Source: an uncultured Desulfobulbaceae bacterium (lineage in GTDB: Bacteria; Desulfobacterota; Desulfobulbia; Desulfobulbales; Desulfocapsaceae). Taken from it: a stretch of 36,707 nt of DNA. A model generated the notes under the pieces. The model searched no databases and was not told where the DNA came from. It saw only the letters and a list, made by a program, of their open reading frames with translations. Made by a program: the position numbers and the translations under genes. The stretch lies in assembly GCA_947311315.1 (NCBI GenBank), contig CAMZKN010000114.1:1-36707 (forward strand), written 5' to 3'. Each line of letters begins with the position of its first letter. The stretch's first letter is position 1. Below, piece by piece: positions 23,245 through 32,008 of the stretch.

Positions 23245-25431
23245 ATGATGGAAAAAATAGAATTACTAGCGCCGGTTGGCAACACAGAGACCTTTCAAGC
23301 TGCGCTTGAAGGTGGTGCGGATGGGGTTTATGTTGGTGCCCCTGGTTTTAATGCCCGTAATCTTGCAAAGGATCTTCGGCTGGATGAGATCGGAGCTATG
23401 ATCCGATACTGTCATGACCGCAAAAAGAAGTTGTATATCGCAGCTAATAGTCTGATCCTTGAAAGTGAAATACCGCACGTTATCGAAAACCTGGCACTTC
23501 TTAGTGAATTGGCCCCCGATGCCCTTATTGTGCAAGACCTCGGGCTTGTCAGGTTGATTCGTGACTATTTTCCCGGTTTGAAACTCCATGGTTCGACTCT
23601 GATGACCGTACATAACTCCGCTGGAGTCCAGTTTTTGGATAGCCTTGGTTTTGAACGGGTTGTACTGGCACGGGAACTCACGCTTGAGGAAATCGCAAAA
23701 GTCTCGGCCCAGCGCGGTCGAACGGAACTAGAAATTTTTATCCACGGGGCAATGTGTTTTTCTTATTCCGGTCTCTGTCTGTTTTCTTCCTATCTTGGCG
23801 GTAAAAGTGGTTTGCGTGGTAAGTGCGTACAGCCATGTCGAAGAGGGTATACAGGTGATAGTCAGCGTACTTCGCGTTATCTTTTTTCCATGAATGATTT
23901 AAGTGGACTTGAGGCTGTTCCTGCTCTGAGAGAGGCCGGTGTATCTTCGTTGAAAGTTGAGGGACGATTGCGATCTGCTCACTATGTGCGAACTGTTATT
24001 GCTGCTTACAGGATGGTTCTAGATGCATCTTCAGACAGTGCTGAAGATGCTCTTGGAGAGGCTCAAAAACTCGTTGAAGGAGCGATGAGCAGGAAAACTT
24101 CAAGTGGTTATTTTTTCACTCCTCAGCCGGTTGAAGCAATATCGCCTTATCATTCGGGCAGTATGGGGATTCATCTCGGCAGATTTTCGGCAATAAAGAT
24201 GGTTGGAAATCAGCAGGTATGCCGCTTTGTTTTAAAAAGTGATTTAAGTGTTGGAGACCGGCTTCGCTTGCATGCTGAACCAAGCGGTGATAGAACATCT
24301 TTTCGATTGAAAACCCTTTTCGTTACAGGAGAACAGAAAAAAAGTGCTGTTGCGGGGGAAAAGGCTTCTATTGCTCTTCCGGAAGAATTTCAAATTGAAA
24401 CGAATGGTCACGCTGAAGTGTATAAAGTGGATTCTGCTTCAGGAGCTGGATCGGCTGGAAATATAGCCTTGCAGGTTGGGTCGGTAGCCGAAAAACTGGC
24501 AGTAAAGAAAAAGCGAATGGCAGGCAGGATCGAGGAGCTTGTTGACAATGTGACTGTCATAAGAAATGATGCGACCCCTGGAAGTTTTGGTAAAGTTCCG
24601 GTACCCAGAGGGCCAAGGAAAAATCATGTCAGAAAAAAGATCCCGCTTGATTTGTGGCTGAAGACGGATTCGGTTCGATCTATTACCGGCAAGCTTCCCT
24701 TTTATCCTGATCGTTTTTTACTCACTCTCAACACTCAGACGGTCAATGGTGCGGGTAAAATTAAAGCATATCTGGGGAAACGATCCCGTATGGTTACCTG
24801 GGCTCTACCTCCCCTGATTCTTGATGGTGACTTTTCCCGTTATAAGAGACAGATTACACAATTGCTCCGCATCGGTTTTCGTAGTTTTCAGATTGGTCAC
24901 ATAAGCCAGGTTGATCTTTTTGATGACGAAAGAGTTCATTTGTCGAGTGACTATACTGTAAATATCCTCAATAACCAGTCTGTGGAACTGGTCGCAGAAC
25001 TTGGATTGAGATCGATTCAGGCAAGTATTGAGGTGAACCGGGACGCGTTGCAGGCCCTGCTTACAACTTTTAAAAGCAGGAGCGGAGGGAGGCAGTTGCA
25101 GATTGGTTTGACTGTTTTTGGTGCACCGGCACTCTATACTTCAAGAATTACTGACAATCATCTTCAATATGACAAACGAATATACAGTCCTCGAAAAGAA
25201 TCGTATATTATGCGTAAAAAAGATGGACTGACTCAGACATTTCCGGAAAAGCCGTTTTCTTTATTACCTTATCTGACTGATTTGAAAGAACTGGGTTTGA
25301 GTTACGTGGTTGTCGATATAACGGGTACAAAGGTTTCAAAGAGAGAGTTGTCTGAATTGCGGGAGAGACTGTACAATACAGGAAAATACGGAAAACTTTC
25401 CACTTTTAACTATTTGGGTAATCTGTATTGA
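23245..25431 (+). CDS. U32 family peptidase/hydroxylase with C-terminal domain
   Basis: A 728-residue member of the U32 family (YegQ/RlhA/PrtC-like). The TIM-barrel start is LLAPVGNTETFQAALEGGADGVYVG. The cluster-type Cys motif C-x6-C-x15-C-x3-C lies at AMCFSYSGLC...GKCVQPCRR. SLKVEGRLRSAHYV and a C-terminal extension (about 450-728) with a collagenase-like fold follow. Members modify tRNA or rRNA (hydroxylation) or are annotated collagenases; the Cys motif favours an RNA-modification type role. Start ATG 23245 or 23248 cannot be separated. It follows purN by ten bases and ends a rightward run. Confidence 0.88.
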   Translation: MMEKIELLAPVGNTETFQAALEGGADGVYVGAPGFNARNLAKDLRLDEIGAMIRYCHDRKKKLYIAANSLILESEIPHVIENLALLSELAPDALIVQDLGLVRLIRDYFPGLKLHGSTLMTVHNSAGVQFLDSLGFERVVLARELTLEEIAKVSAQRGRTELEIFIHGAMCFSYSGLCLFSSYLGGKSGLRGKCVQPCRRGYTGDSQRTSRYLFSMNDLSGLEAVPALREAGVSSLKVEGRLRSAHYVRTVIAAYRMVLDASSDSAEDALGEAQKLVEGAMSRKTSSGYFFTPQPVEAISPYHSGSMGIHLGRFSAIKMVGNQQVCRFVLKSDLSVGDRLRLHAEPSGDRTSFRLKTLFVTGEQKKSAVAGEKASIALPEEFQIETNGHAEVYKVDSASGAGSAGNIALQVGSVAEKLAVKKKRMAGRIEELVDNVTVIRNDATPGSFGKVPVPRGPRKNHVRKKIPLDLWLKTDSVRSITGKLPFYPDRFLLTLNTQTVNGAGKIKAYLGKRSRMVTWALPPLILDGDFSRYKRQITQLLRIGFRSFQIGHISQVDLFDDERVHLSSDYTVNILNNQSVELVAELGLRSIQASIEVNRDALQALLTTFKSRSGGRQLQIGLTVFGAPALYTSRITDNHLQYDKRIYSPRKESYIMRKKDGLTQTFPEKPFSLLPYLTDLKELGLSYVVVDITGTKVSKRELSELRERLYNTGKYGKLSTFNYLGNLY

Positions 25432-25462
25432 GATAAGGGTCAGTGACAGACTCTGGGGGACG

Positions 25463-26575
25463 CTAATTGGTTTTTTGACCTTTACTCTCGTCAAGACGTC
25501 GCATTCCTTCCATCAGCAATTTCATAAAAAAACCGATTTCCGGTGTGGCAAAATCTTCTGCTGCGATGCCTGGAGTAAAACGGAAATGCCCACTGTTTTC
25601 CTTGAGTATCTGATAAAAGGCGAGATCTCCACTGTTCTCACCATATTTTGCTTTGATAAGTGCTCCCTGGCGAAAGGAAAATCTGGCCGTACCTTTGCTC
25701 AAGTCAGAAATAGTGAGAATGCCGGTCTTGGTGTTCATGTTCAGCGTTTGAAAAAGATCTTCTGCTGGGATTTCTGAGAGATTTCCAGTGATACCTGAAG
25801 CAAGATCTTCTGCTCTGATTTTATTGGATTTGTTGAGTCGCTCAGCCATCAGGCGTGAAAAATACAATTGAATGGCGGGGTAGACGTCAATAATTTTGTT
25901 AAAATCTTCCTGGTCAATATAGAGAATTGAGGCGGGTTCTTTTACCTGAATGGTGGCATTAACTTTTTCGTTGCAGATAAGGCTCATTTCGCCAAAGACG
26001 TCTCCTTTCTTGAGCGCAGATATAACAATACCTGCATCATTGAGAACGTTAACGCTCCCCTCGACAAGAATGTAAAATCGACCACCCGGGTCACCTTTGC
26101 GGATGACGATATCTCCAACGGTATATTTGTTGTGTTTGAAAAGACTGATAACAGTATCGAGGTGTCTGTTGTCAATATTTTTAAAAAAAGCAAAACTGCT
26201 GAGCAAGTGCATCATGGATGCCAATTCACTGGAGAGGGTGTCGCCTTGTCTGAAGACCTGCTCCTCCTTTCCATGTTCGAGTCTGATTGTACCGGTACAG
26301 CCACTACAGCTGATCATACAGACCGGAATTTTATCACCACGTTCGTACTGGATGATAATTTTGTTAAGATCACCATTGAGTATTTTGCAAATTTCTTTGC
26401 CGGGGGGGAAGGAAATTATCGAAGTTGTGATAAAAAAATTCTCTTGCGTGTTCTCTGTTTTGTTTCTGTCGGAAACCGGGATGGCAATACCAGAAAGCTG
26501 AAAAACATCACTGTATTGGTAAAGGGGGCAGCTGCGATTTTCTACAATGTGAAAAGTAACTTTTGGGAATCCCAT
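25463..26575 (-). CDS. Cyclic-nucleotide-binding-fold regulator with DUF4388 and Cys-rich N-terminus
   Basis: A 370-residue protein in three parts. Residues 1-115 form an unknown module with Cys16 (RSCPLYQ), Cys63 (EICKIL) and a C-x3-C-x2-C motif (Cys86, 90, 93 in PVCMISCSGCTG), which could hold a metal or redox centre. Residues 122-235 are a CNB domain (VGDIVIRKGDPGGRFYILVEG, KKGDVFGEMSLI). The phosphate-binding Arg after GE is replaced in EKVNATI, so cAMP binding is doubtful. Residues about 262-355 match DUF4388 (LFQTLNMNTKTGILTI, GALIKAKYG). No DNA-binding helix-turn-helix follows. AAGG lies about seven bases before ATG. Confidence 0.8.
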   Translation of the reverse strand: MGFPKVTFHIVENRSCPLYQYSDVFQLSGIAIPVSDRNKTENTQENFFITTSIISFPPGKEICKILNGDLNKIIIQYERGDKIPVCMISCSGCTGTIRLEHGKEEQVFRQGDTLSSELASMMHLLSSFAFFKNIDNRHLDTVISLFKHNKYTVGDIVIRKGDPGGRFYILVEGSVNVLNDAGIVISALKKGDVFGEMSLICNEKVNATIQVKEPASILYIDQEDFNKIIDVYPAIQLYFSRLMAERLNKSNKIRAEDLASGITGNLSEIPAEDLFQTLNMNTKTGILTISDLSKGTARFSFRQGALIKAKYGENSGDLAFYQILKENSGHFRFTPGIAAEDFATPEIGFFMKLLMEGMRRLDESKGQKTN

Positions 26576-26749
26576 AAAATGCCTTGAATGAGTAATGCTG
26601 CAGTTTGAGTCAGTTGCGTAGGAGTAAGAAGAAAGAATTAAATGCCATTTTTAAAGGTTTATACAATATCCTATGATAGTTGAATGTGTCAAACACCGCT
26701 GTAAAAAAGTGTCAAATGGAAAAGATGAATGGGGTTGCATCAATATTTG

Positions 26750-26778
26750 TTGACTTTATCTGTTTGTTGCATTATAAA
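26750..26778 (+). promoter_or_regulatory. Sigma-70 promoter of rpsT
   Basis: TTGACT (26750-26755), a 17-base spacer and TATAAA (26773-26778) form a near-ideal promoter about 120 bases before the rpsT start. Just upstream are two identical GTGTCAAA octamers (26686-26693 and 26709-26716), 23 bases apart. The rest of 26576-26903 holds only the rpsT leader, which may be used for S20 autoregulation. Confidence 0.7.
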
Positions 26779-26903
26779 TTCTTCTCTTTTGATAAATAAA
26801 ATCAGAGTTAGTCTTGCCGGTTAGTCTTTTGGCTGTCTTACTCGTTGCAGATAATCGATTCGTCTAACAGATGAAATGAGATAATTACAGGAGGAGTACC
26901 TAC

Positions 26904-27176
26904 GTGGCTAATCATAAATCCGCTGAAAAGAGAAATCGTCAGGCTCAGGTTCGTCGTTTGCGTAACAAGGCCAACAGAAGCAAGATGAAGAATTGTATTC
27001 GCAAGGTTAACGAGGCTGTTATTGCCGGTTCGGCTGATGAGGCTCAGGAATCTTTGAAAGAAGCTATCTCAGTTATTGCAAAAACGGCAAGCAAAGGTAC
27101 TATTCATAAGAAGAACGCTTCCCGTAATATTTCCCGTTTGACCAAACGCGTTAATACAATGACTGCTGCAGCATAG
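26904..27176 (+). CDS. rpsT: 30S ribosomal protein S20
   Basis: A 90-residue S20, full length, which binds the 5' and 3' minor domains of 16S rRNA. Start is GTG after AGGAGGAG, giving the family N-terminus ANHKSAEKRNRQAQVRR. The body is basic and helical, with HKKNASRNISRLTKRVN near the end. It is monocistronic, with a good promoter upstream and a strong terminator 45 bases downstream. Confidence 0.97.
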   Translation: MANHKSAEKRNRQAQVRRLRNKANRSKMKNCIRKVNEAVIAGSADEAQESLKEAISVIAKTASKGTIHKKNASRNISRLTKRVNTMTAAA

Positions 27177-27219
27177 CCTGTATACAGGTCGATCCCCTGC
27201 TGGGATCACGTTGGTATTT

Positions 27220-27262
27220 AAAGAGCCATGGAATCATATACGATTCCATGGCTCTTTTTTTT
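27220..27262 (+). terminator. Intrinsic terminator of rpsT
   Basis: Stem AGAGCCATGGAATC (27222-27235) with GATTCCATGGCTCT (27242-27255), loop ATATAC-like, then a run of eight or more Ts. A smaller hairpin GATCCC/GGGATC sits at 27191-27207. Confidence 0.95.
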
Positions 27263-27297
27263 GTTTGTACTGCTGTAAAGAAACTGGACAAGATGTA

Positions 27298-27326
27298 TTG
27301 ACTACTGTTATGGTGTTTACTAACCT
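27298..27326 (+). promoter_or_regulatory. Candidate promoter of the trp operon
   Basis: TTGACT (27298-27303), a 17-base spacer and TAACCT (27321-27326), about 31 bases before trpE. No leader peptide rich in Trp codons and no attenuator hairpin is visible, so regulation by attenuation is not supported. Confidence 0.4.
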
Positions 27327-27357
27327 TTAATGTATCCTTATCGAGTGTAAATATATC

Positions 27358-28863
27358 ATGTCAAAAATTAAATTTGTGCCAGATAATCAGAAGTTTAAGG
27401 AAGATACGAAATCGTGTAAGCTCATTCCTGTGTCGACAGAAATAGTGGCCGACCTCGACACTCCGTTAACACTTTTTTCAAAAATAGCAGGCGGGCGAAG
27501 CCATGTTTTTCTTTTTGAAAGTATGGAAGGTGGGGAAAAATGGGGTCGATTTTCATTTATTGGTTATGAACCGCTGGTTACTTTCACTTCTCAAAATGAT
27601 TCTCTTACTTTGAAAGAGTTCAAAGAAGGTGTTGCCCAAAATCGTCATTATACATCAGATCCAATAGAGGCTTTAAAAGATCTCGTGAATGGTTTTCACG
27701 TAGCTCAGTATGATCATTTACCACGATTCAGTGGGGGAGCTGTCGGTTTTCTTGGCTACGATATGGTGCGCTTTATGGAAGATCTTCCTGATGAACGTTC
27801 CCACGGAGATTTACCGGATTCATCATTTATGGTTCCCCAGGTAGTACTTGTTCATGACAGTTTTAAACAGACTGTTACCATCGTTTGCTGGATGAAAGTT
27901 AATGAAGGTGACGATGGAGACGAGCTGTATTCATCGGCTACTGATCTTATACGTTCAGTAATCAAGAAGCTGAAAAAACCGGTTTCAAGTGAATTTTTTC
28001 TGGCAAGTGGGAAGGCTGCTGCCAGGGAGCATGTTTTTTCCTCAAATATGAAAAAACAGCAGTTTAAGGAAATGGTTGAGAAGGCTAAGGAATATATACG
28101 GGCAGGAGATATCATTCAAGTTGTTCTTTCCCAGAGATTTCATACTGAGACTGACCTTTCTCCACTTGTCCTTTATCGGGCCCTCAGGCATATTAATCCA
28201 AGTCCTTATCTTTTTTATCTGCAGTTGGGTGACGTGATTCAGATAGGTTCATCGCCAGAGATCCTTGTACGAAAAGATGGCGATAATATTGAACTCAGGC
28301 CTATTGCCGGCACACGAAAACGCGGTGAAACAGTGGAAGAGGATCTGGCCCTTGAAAAGGAACTGCTTGCTGACCCCAAAGAGACTGCCGAACATCTTAT
28401 GCTTGTTGATCTTGGCAGGAATGATATAGGTCGTGTGGCTAAGGGGGGACAGGTTCAGGTCAGGGATCTCCTTGTTGTAGAGCGATACAGTCATGTCATG
28501 CATATAGTCTCTGGTGTGCACGGTGAAATTGAAGAAGGAAAAGACCAGTTTGACGTGATGGCTGCATGTTTTCCTGCTGGAACAGTGAGTGGTGCACCTA
28601 AGATACGGGCCATGCAGATAATTGATGAGCTTGAATCCGAAAAACGTGGTGCCTATGCAGGCTCAGTAGGGTATTTTGGTTTTTCAGGGAATATGGATTT
28701 TTGTATCACCATACGGACTTTTGTTATGCAGGGTAAAAACCTGTGGGTTCAGGCTGGCGCCGGAATAGTTGCAGACTCTGATCCTGAAAAGGAATTTGAA
28801 GAGACGATCAATAAATCAATGGGATTACGCCGGGCAGTTGAACTGGCGGAAAAAGGTTTTTAA
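27358..28863 (+). CDS. trpE: Anthranilate synthase component I
   Basis: A 501-residue TrpE turning chorismate plus ammonia or glutamine into anthranilate, with TrpG. Seen: the feedback-site element LFESMEGGEKWGRFSFIG near the start, SPSKI-type loop as INPSPYLFYLQLGD, IGSSPEILVR, RPIAGTRKRGET, LVDLGRNDIGRVA, FPAGTVSGAPKIRAMQII and GAGIVADSDPEKEFEE. Length is normal. The stop lies two bases before the trpG start. It opens the trpEGDCF operon. Confidence 0.97.
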   Translation: MSKIKFVPDNQKFKEDTKSCKLIPVSTEIVADLDTPLTLFSKIAGGRSHVFLFESMEGGEKWGRFSFIGYEPLVTFTSQNDSLTLKEFKEGVAQNRHYTSDPIEALKDLVNGFHVAQYDHLPRFSGGAVGFLGYDMVRFMEDLPDERSHGDLPDSSFMVPQVVLVHDSFKQTVTIVCWMKVNEGDDGDELYSSATDLIRSVIKKLKKPVSSEFFLASGKAAAREHVFSSNMKKQQFKEMVEKAKEYIRAGDIIQVVLSQRFHTETDLSPLVLYRALRHINPSPYLFYLQLGDVIQIGSSPEILVRKDGDNIELRPIAGTRKRGETVEEDLALEKELLADPKETAEHLMLVDLGRNDIGRVAKGGQVQVRDLLVVERYSHVMHIVSGVHGEIEEGKDQFDVMAACFPAGTVSGAPKIRAMQIIDELESEKRGAYAGSVGYFGFSGNMDFCITIRTFVMQGKNLWVQAGAGIVADSDPEKEFEETINKSMGLRRAVELAEKGF

Positions 28864-28865
28864 CA

Positions 28866-29471
28866 ATGCTTGTTATCATAGATAATTACGATTCATTTAC
28901 CTACAATATTGTTCAGACTGTTGCTGCAAATGCATTGGACGACGGGCGAGTTGAAGACATACGGGTTTTTCGAAATGATAAGATTTCCATTGCAGAGCTT
29001 GAAGAACTGCAACCGGACAGGCTTCTTATCTCTCCTGGGCCGTGTACTCCTAAAGATGCTGGTATTTCCATTGAAGTCATAAAGTATTTTGCAGGGAAAA
29101 TTCCAATACTCGGTGTTTGTCTTGGTCACCAGGCAATAGGAGAGGCTTTTGGCGGTACGGTCGTGAGGGCAGATAGAATAATGCATGGTAAAACGAGTCC
29201 CATGCATCATGATGGAAAAGGTGTTTTTATAAATTTGCCAGATCCCTTTGATGGTATGCGCTATCATTCCCTCATTATTGAAGAGAATAGTTTTCCTGAT
29301 TGTTTTGAGATAACCTGCCAAACTGATGAAGGTGAACTCATGGGATTGCGCCACAAAGAACTGCTGATTGAAGGTGTGCAGTTCCATCCTGAGTCGATTA
29401 TGACTCCGGATGGGATAACGCTTCTGAAAAATTTCATGGATAGTGACTACCCACAAACTTTACACATGTAA
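28866..29471 (+). CDS. trpG: Anthranilate synthase component II (glutamine amidotransferase)
   Basis: A 201-residue class I glutamine amidotransferase. Seen: IIDNYDSFTYNIVQ, LISPGPCTPKDAG, the catalytic Cys in LGVCLGHQAIGEAFGG and the His-Glu pair in VQFHPESIMT. It supplies ammonia to TrpE. It is unfused to trpD, unlike in enteric bacteria. It starts two bases after trpE, with AAGG within the trpE end. In some bacteria this subunit also serves p-aminobenzoate synthesis; no pab gene is in view. Confidence 0.96.
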   Translation: MLVIIDNYDSFTYNIVQTVAANALDDGRVEDIRVFRNDKISIAELEELQPDRLLISPGPCTPKDAGISIEVIKYFAGKIPILGVCLGHQAIGEAFGGTVVRADRIMHGKTSPMHHDGKGVFINLPDPFDGMRYHSLIIEENSFPDCFEITCQTDEGELMGLRHKELLIEGVQFHPESIMTPDGITLLKNFMDSDYPQTLHM

Positions 29472-29478
29472 ATTTGAT

Positions 29479-30504
29479 ATGATTTTAAAAAAGGCGATAA
29501 ACAAGGTTGTTACCGGTCAAAACCTGCATGAGAAAGAAATGGTTTCTGTTATGAATGAAATCATGGGAGGCAATGCAACTGAAGCTCAAATAGGAGCGTT
29601 TATTACCGGGCTCAGAATGAAAGGTGAAACTATTGATGAAATAGTTGGTGCTGTAAAAGTGATGCGTGAAAAGGCAACATTTGTCAATGCGGGAGTTGAT
29701 ACCGACAGTGGTAATATTCTGATGGATATTGTTGGTACGGGTGGTGATGGCTCCGGTACGTTTAATGTGTCGACAACTACGGCTTTCGTCGTTGCTGCTG
29801 CCGGCATTCCAGTTGCTAAACATGGTAACCGGGCTGTTTCATCTCATTGTGGAAGTGCAGATGTCCTCGAGGCTCTCGGGGTTGATCTCACTATGGTTCC
29901 TGAAAAAGTTGCTGAATGTGTTCAAACGGTCGGAATAGGTTTTCTTTTTGCGCCGATGCTACATGGAGCAATGAAATATGCAATTGGCCCGAGAAGAGAG
30001 ATCGGTATTCGATCCATTTTTAATATTCTAGGGCCCATGACAAACCCGGCCGGGGCTAATGTGCAACTCACTGGTGTTTTTGATAGAAAGCTGACCACTG
30101 TTTTGGCTGAGGTTCTGGTAAGGTTGGGCATGAAACGGGTACTCGTTGTCTGGGGAGAGGGTAATCTGGATGAAATGACCATCACAGGAACTTCGCATGT
30201 TGCCGATGGGAGTGGGGGCGAGGTTAAAAATTATACCATAGAGCCTGAAGATGTGGGCCTCGCAAGAGCAGGACTTGATGAAATTTGTGGCGGGACTACG
30301 GCTGAAGAGTCAGCACAACAGGTACGTGCTGTATTGTCTGGCGAAAAAGGGCCACGGCTCGATATGGTTCTTTTAAATAGTGGTGCATCTCTTCTTGCCG
30401 CAGGAAAAGTTGACACTATAAAAGAGGGTGTCGTTGTGGCGAGGGAAATTGTGGAGTCCGGTGCCGCCCTGGATAAACTCGACAGGCTTATAGCGTTCTC
30501 CTGA
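29479..30504 (+). CDS. trpD: Anthranilate phosphoribosyltransferase
   Basis: A 341-residue TrpD transferring phosphoribosyl from PRPP to anthranilate. Motifs are GTGGDGSGTFNVST, KHGNRAVSSHCGSADVLEALG, FAPMLHGAMKY, RREIGIRSIFNILGPMTNPA and DEMTITGTSHVAD. Start is the ATG at 29479, eight bases after trpG; a longer frame to 29443 overlaps trpG. A weak ribosome site suggests coupling. Confidence 0.96.
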   Translation: MILKKAINKVVTGQNLHEKEMVSVMNEIMGGNATEAQIGAFITGLRMKGETIDEIVGAVKVMREKATFVNAGVDTDSGNILMDIVGTGGDGSGTFNVSTTTAFVVAAAGIPVAKHGNRAVSSHCGSADVLEALGVDLTMVPEKVAECVQTVGIGFLFAPMLHGAMKYAIGPRREIGIRSIFNILGPMTNPAGANVQLTGVFDRKLTTVLAEVLVRLGMKRVLVVWGEGNLDEMTITGTSHVADGSGGEVKNYTIEPEDVGLARAGLDEICGGTTAEESAQQVRAVLSGEKGPRLDMVLLNSGASLLAAGKVDTIKEGVVVAREIVESGAALDKLDRLIAFS

Positions 30505-30547
30505 ACTTTTTAAACCTGGAAATACGACAGACAGTTGTGAAGATATT

Positions 30548-31327
30548 ATGATTTTAGATACAATCGTTGCCAGAAAAAAAACTGAGGTTGCTGAACTGCA
30601 CTCAAAAGGGATAACTTTACCTGATGAATTTCAAAATAAAGAAATTCCGGAAGTGCGTGGTTTCCGGGAAGCTCTTCTTGATTTTTCCGGGGTTTCGATA
30701 ATTGCTGAAGTAAAAAAAGCTTCACCATCCAAAGGCGTCATATGTGAAAATTTTAATCCGGCTGATATTGCCATCAATTATCAAAAAAACGGAGCACAAG
30801 CTGTTTCAGTTTTAACTGATGTCGATTTTTTCCAGGGTGCCCTTGTCTATTTGATGCAGGTGAGGGACGTGGTAGGGCTGCCTGTTCTGAGAAAAGATTT
30901 TATCATTGACCCGTTGCAGATAAGGCAGGCACATATGCACGGAGCCGACTGTATTCTTTTGATTGCTGCCATTCTGGAACTGGAACAACTCAAGGATTTT
31001 CAGGCATACGGCTGGGACTGCGGCATGGATGTTCTGGTTGAAGTGCATGACGAATGGGAAACTGAAATGGCCGTCGAGGCTAGAGCAAATATTATAGGTG
31101 TGAATAACAGAAATCTTAAGGATTTTTCAGTAGATTTGGAGACAACTTTCAGACTGAAAAAAATGATACCGAATGAAATCCCTGTAGTCAGTGAGTCTGG
31201 ATTGAAAACCATTGAAGATTTCCGCAGATTAACAGATGGAGAGGTCGCAGCAGCTCTTGTTGGTGAAACATTAATGCGAGCAGGGGCCGGGAGTAATCTG
31301 TTGCGTTCATTGCGTGAGGGCGCATAG
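30548..31327 (+). CDS. trpC: Indole-3-glycerol phosphate synthase
   Basis: A 259-residue single-domain TrpC (not fused to TrpF). Seen: IIAEVKKASPSKGVI, LRKDFIIDPLQIRQAHMHGAD, DVLVEVHDEWE, IIGVNNRNLKDFSVDLE, PVVSESGL and ALVGETLMRA. It starts 43 bases after trpD, the only real gap in the operon, with GAAGAT-type weak ribosome site. Confidence 0.96.
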   Translation: MILDTIVARKKTEVAELHSKGITLPDEFQNKEIPEVRGFREALLDFSGVSIIAEVKKASPSKGVICENFNPADIAINYQKNGAQAVSVLTDVDFFQGALVYLMQVRDVVGLPVLRKDFIIDPLQIRQAHMHGADCILLIAAILELEQLKDFQAYGWDCGMDVLVEVHDEWETEMAVEARANIIGVNNRNLKDFSVDLETTFRLKKMIPNEIPVVSESGLKTIEDFRRLTDGEVAAALVGETLMRAGAGSNLLRSLREGA

Positions 31328-31345
31328 TTTCCTGTGACTGGTAAA

Positions 31346-31993
31346 ATGCAGAGACGAACGCGGGTAAAAATATGTGGTATAGGTCGACGGAAGGATGCGA
31401 CAGTTGCCGTAAATAACGGAGTGGATGCTCTTGGCTTTATTTTTTTCCCAAAAAGCCCAAGGAATATTCTGCCTGAAGATGCTGCAGAAATAATTGCAAC
31501 CATTCCTCTTTTTGTTGATAAAGTCGGCGTATTTGTAGATGCTCCTTTAAAAAGAGTTGTAGAATATGCTCACGGTGGTTTGACCTGTATTCAGTTGCAT
31601 GGTACTGAATCTGTTGCGTATTGCAAAAGACTTCGGAGGGTTCTTCCTTTTTGCCGGATTATCAAGGCATTCAGGGTTAGTGAAGAGAGTATTTCAACTC
31701 ACTTTGAACCCTATAATACGTGTGTAGATGCGTTTTTGCTGGATACATATGTACAAGGGGAAAAAGGTGGTACGGGCCTGGTTTTTGACTGGTCGATTGT
31801 ACCAAAACTGCGTCTGTGCCGACCGGTTATTCTTGCAGGTGGTCTGTCTCTTGAAAATATTGGAGAAGCAATCTCTGTGGTGCGTCCATATGCTGTGGAC
31901 ATTAATTCCGGTATTGAAGATTGTCCTGGCATAAAAAACCACGATAAAATTAGAAAAATACTACAAATTGTTCAAGGCACAGATGGTATGTGA
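31346..31993 (+). CDS. trpF: Phosphoribosylanthranilate isomerase
   Basis: A 215-residue TrpF. Seen: the catalytic Cys near the start (VKICGIGRR), DALGFIFFPKSPRNI, VGVFVDAP, IQLHGTES, FLLDTYVQGEKGGTG with catalytic Asp, PVILAGGLSLENI and AVDINSGIED. The usual KICGLT reads KICGIG here. Start ATG 31346 is preferred over GTG 31334. It is the last gene before convergent rlpA. trpB and trpA do not follow, so tryptophan synthase lies elsewhere. Confidence 0.95.
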   Translation: MQRRTRVKICGIGRRKDATVAVNNGVDALGFIFFPKSPRNILPEDAAEIIATIPLFVDKVGVFVDAPLKRVVEYAHGGLTCIQLHGTESVAYCKRLRRVLPFCRIIKAFRVSEESISTHFEPYNTCVDAFLLDTYVQGEKGGTGLVFDWSIVPKLRLCRPVILAGGLSLENIGEAISVVRPYAVDINSGIEDCPGIKNHDKIRKILQIVQGTDGM

Positions 31994-32008
31994 TCTCAGG
32001 GGGGAGAC

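Noticed and set aside
27263..27357. trp attenuator or leader peptide
   Set aside because: No short frame with adjacent Trp codons and no competing hairpins before trpE.
28893..29456. 187-codon leftward open frame opposite trpG
   Set aside because: It is the antisense of a fully conserved trpG, with His/Ile/Phe-rich composition typical of antisense frames and no start signal.
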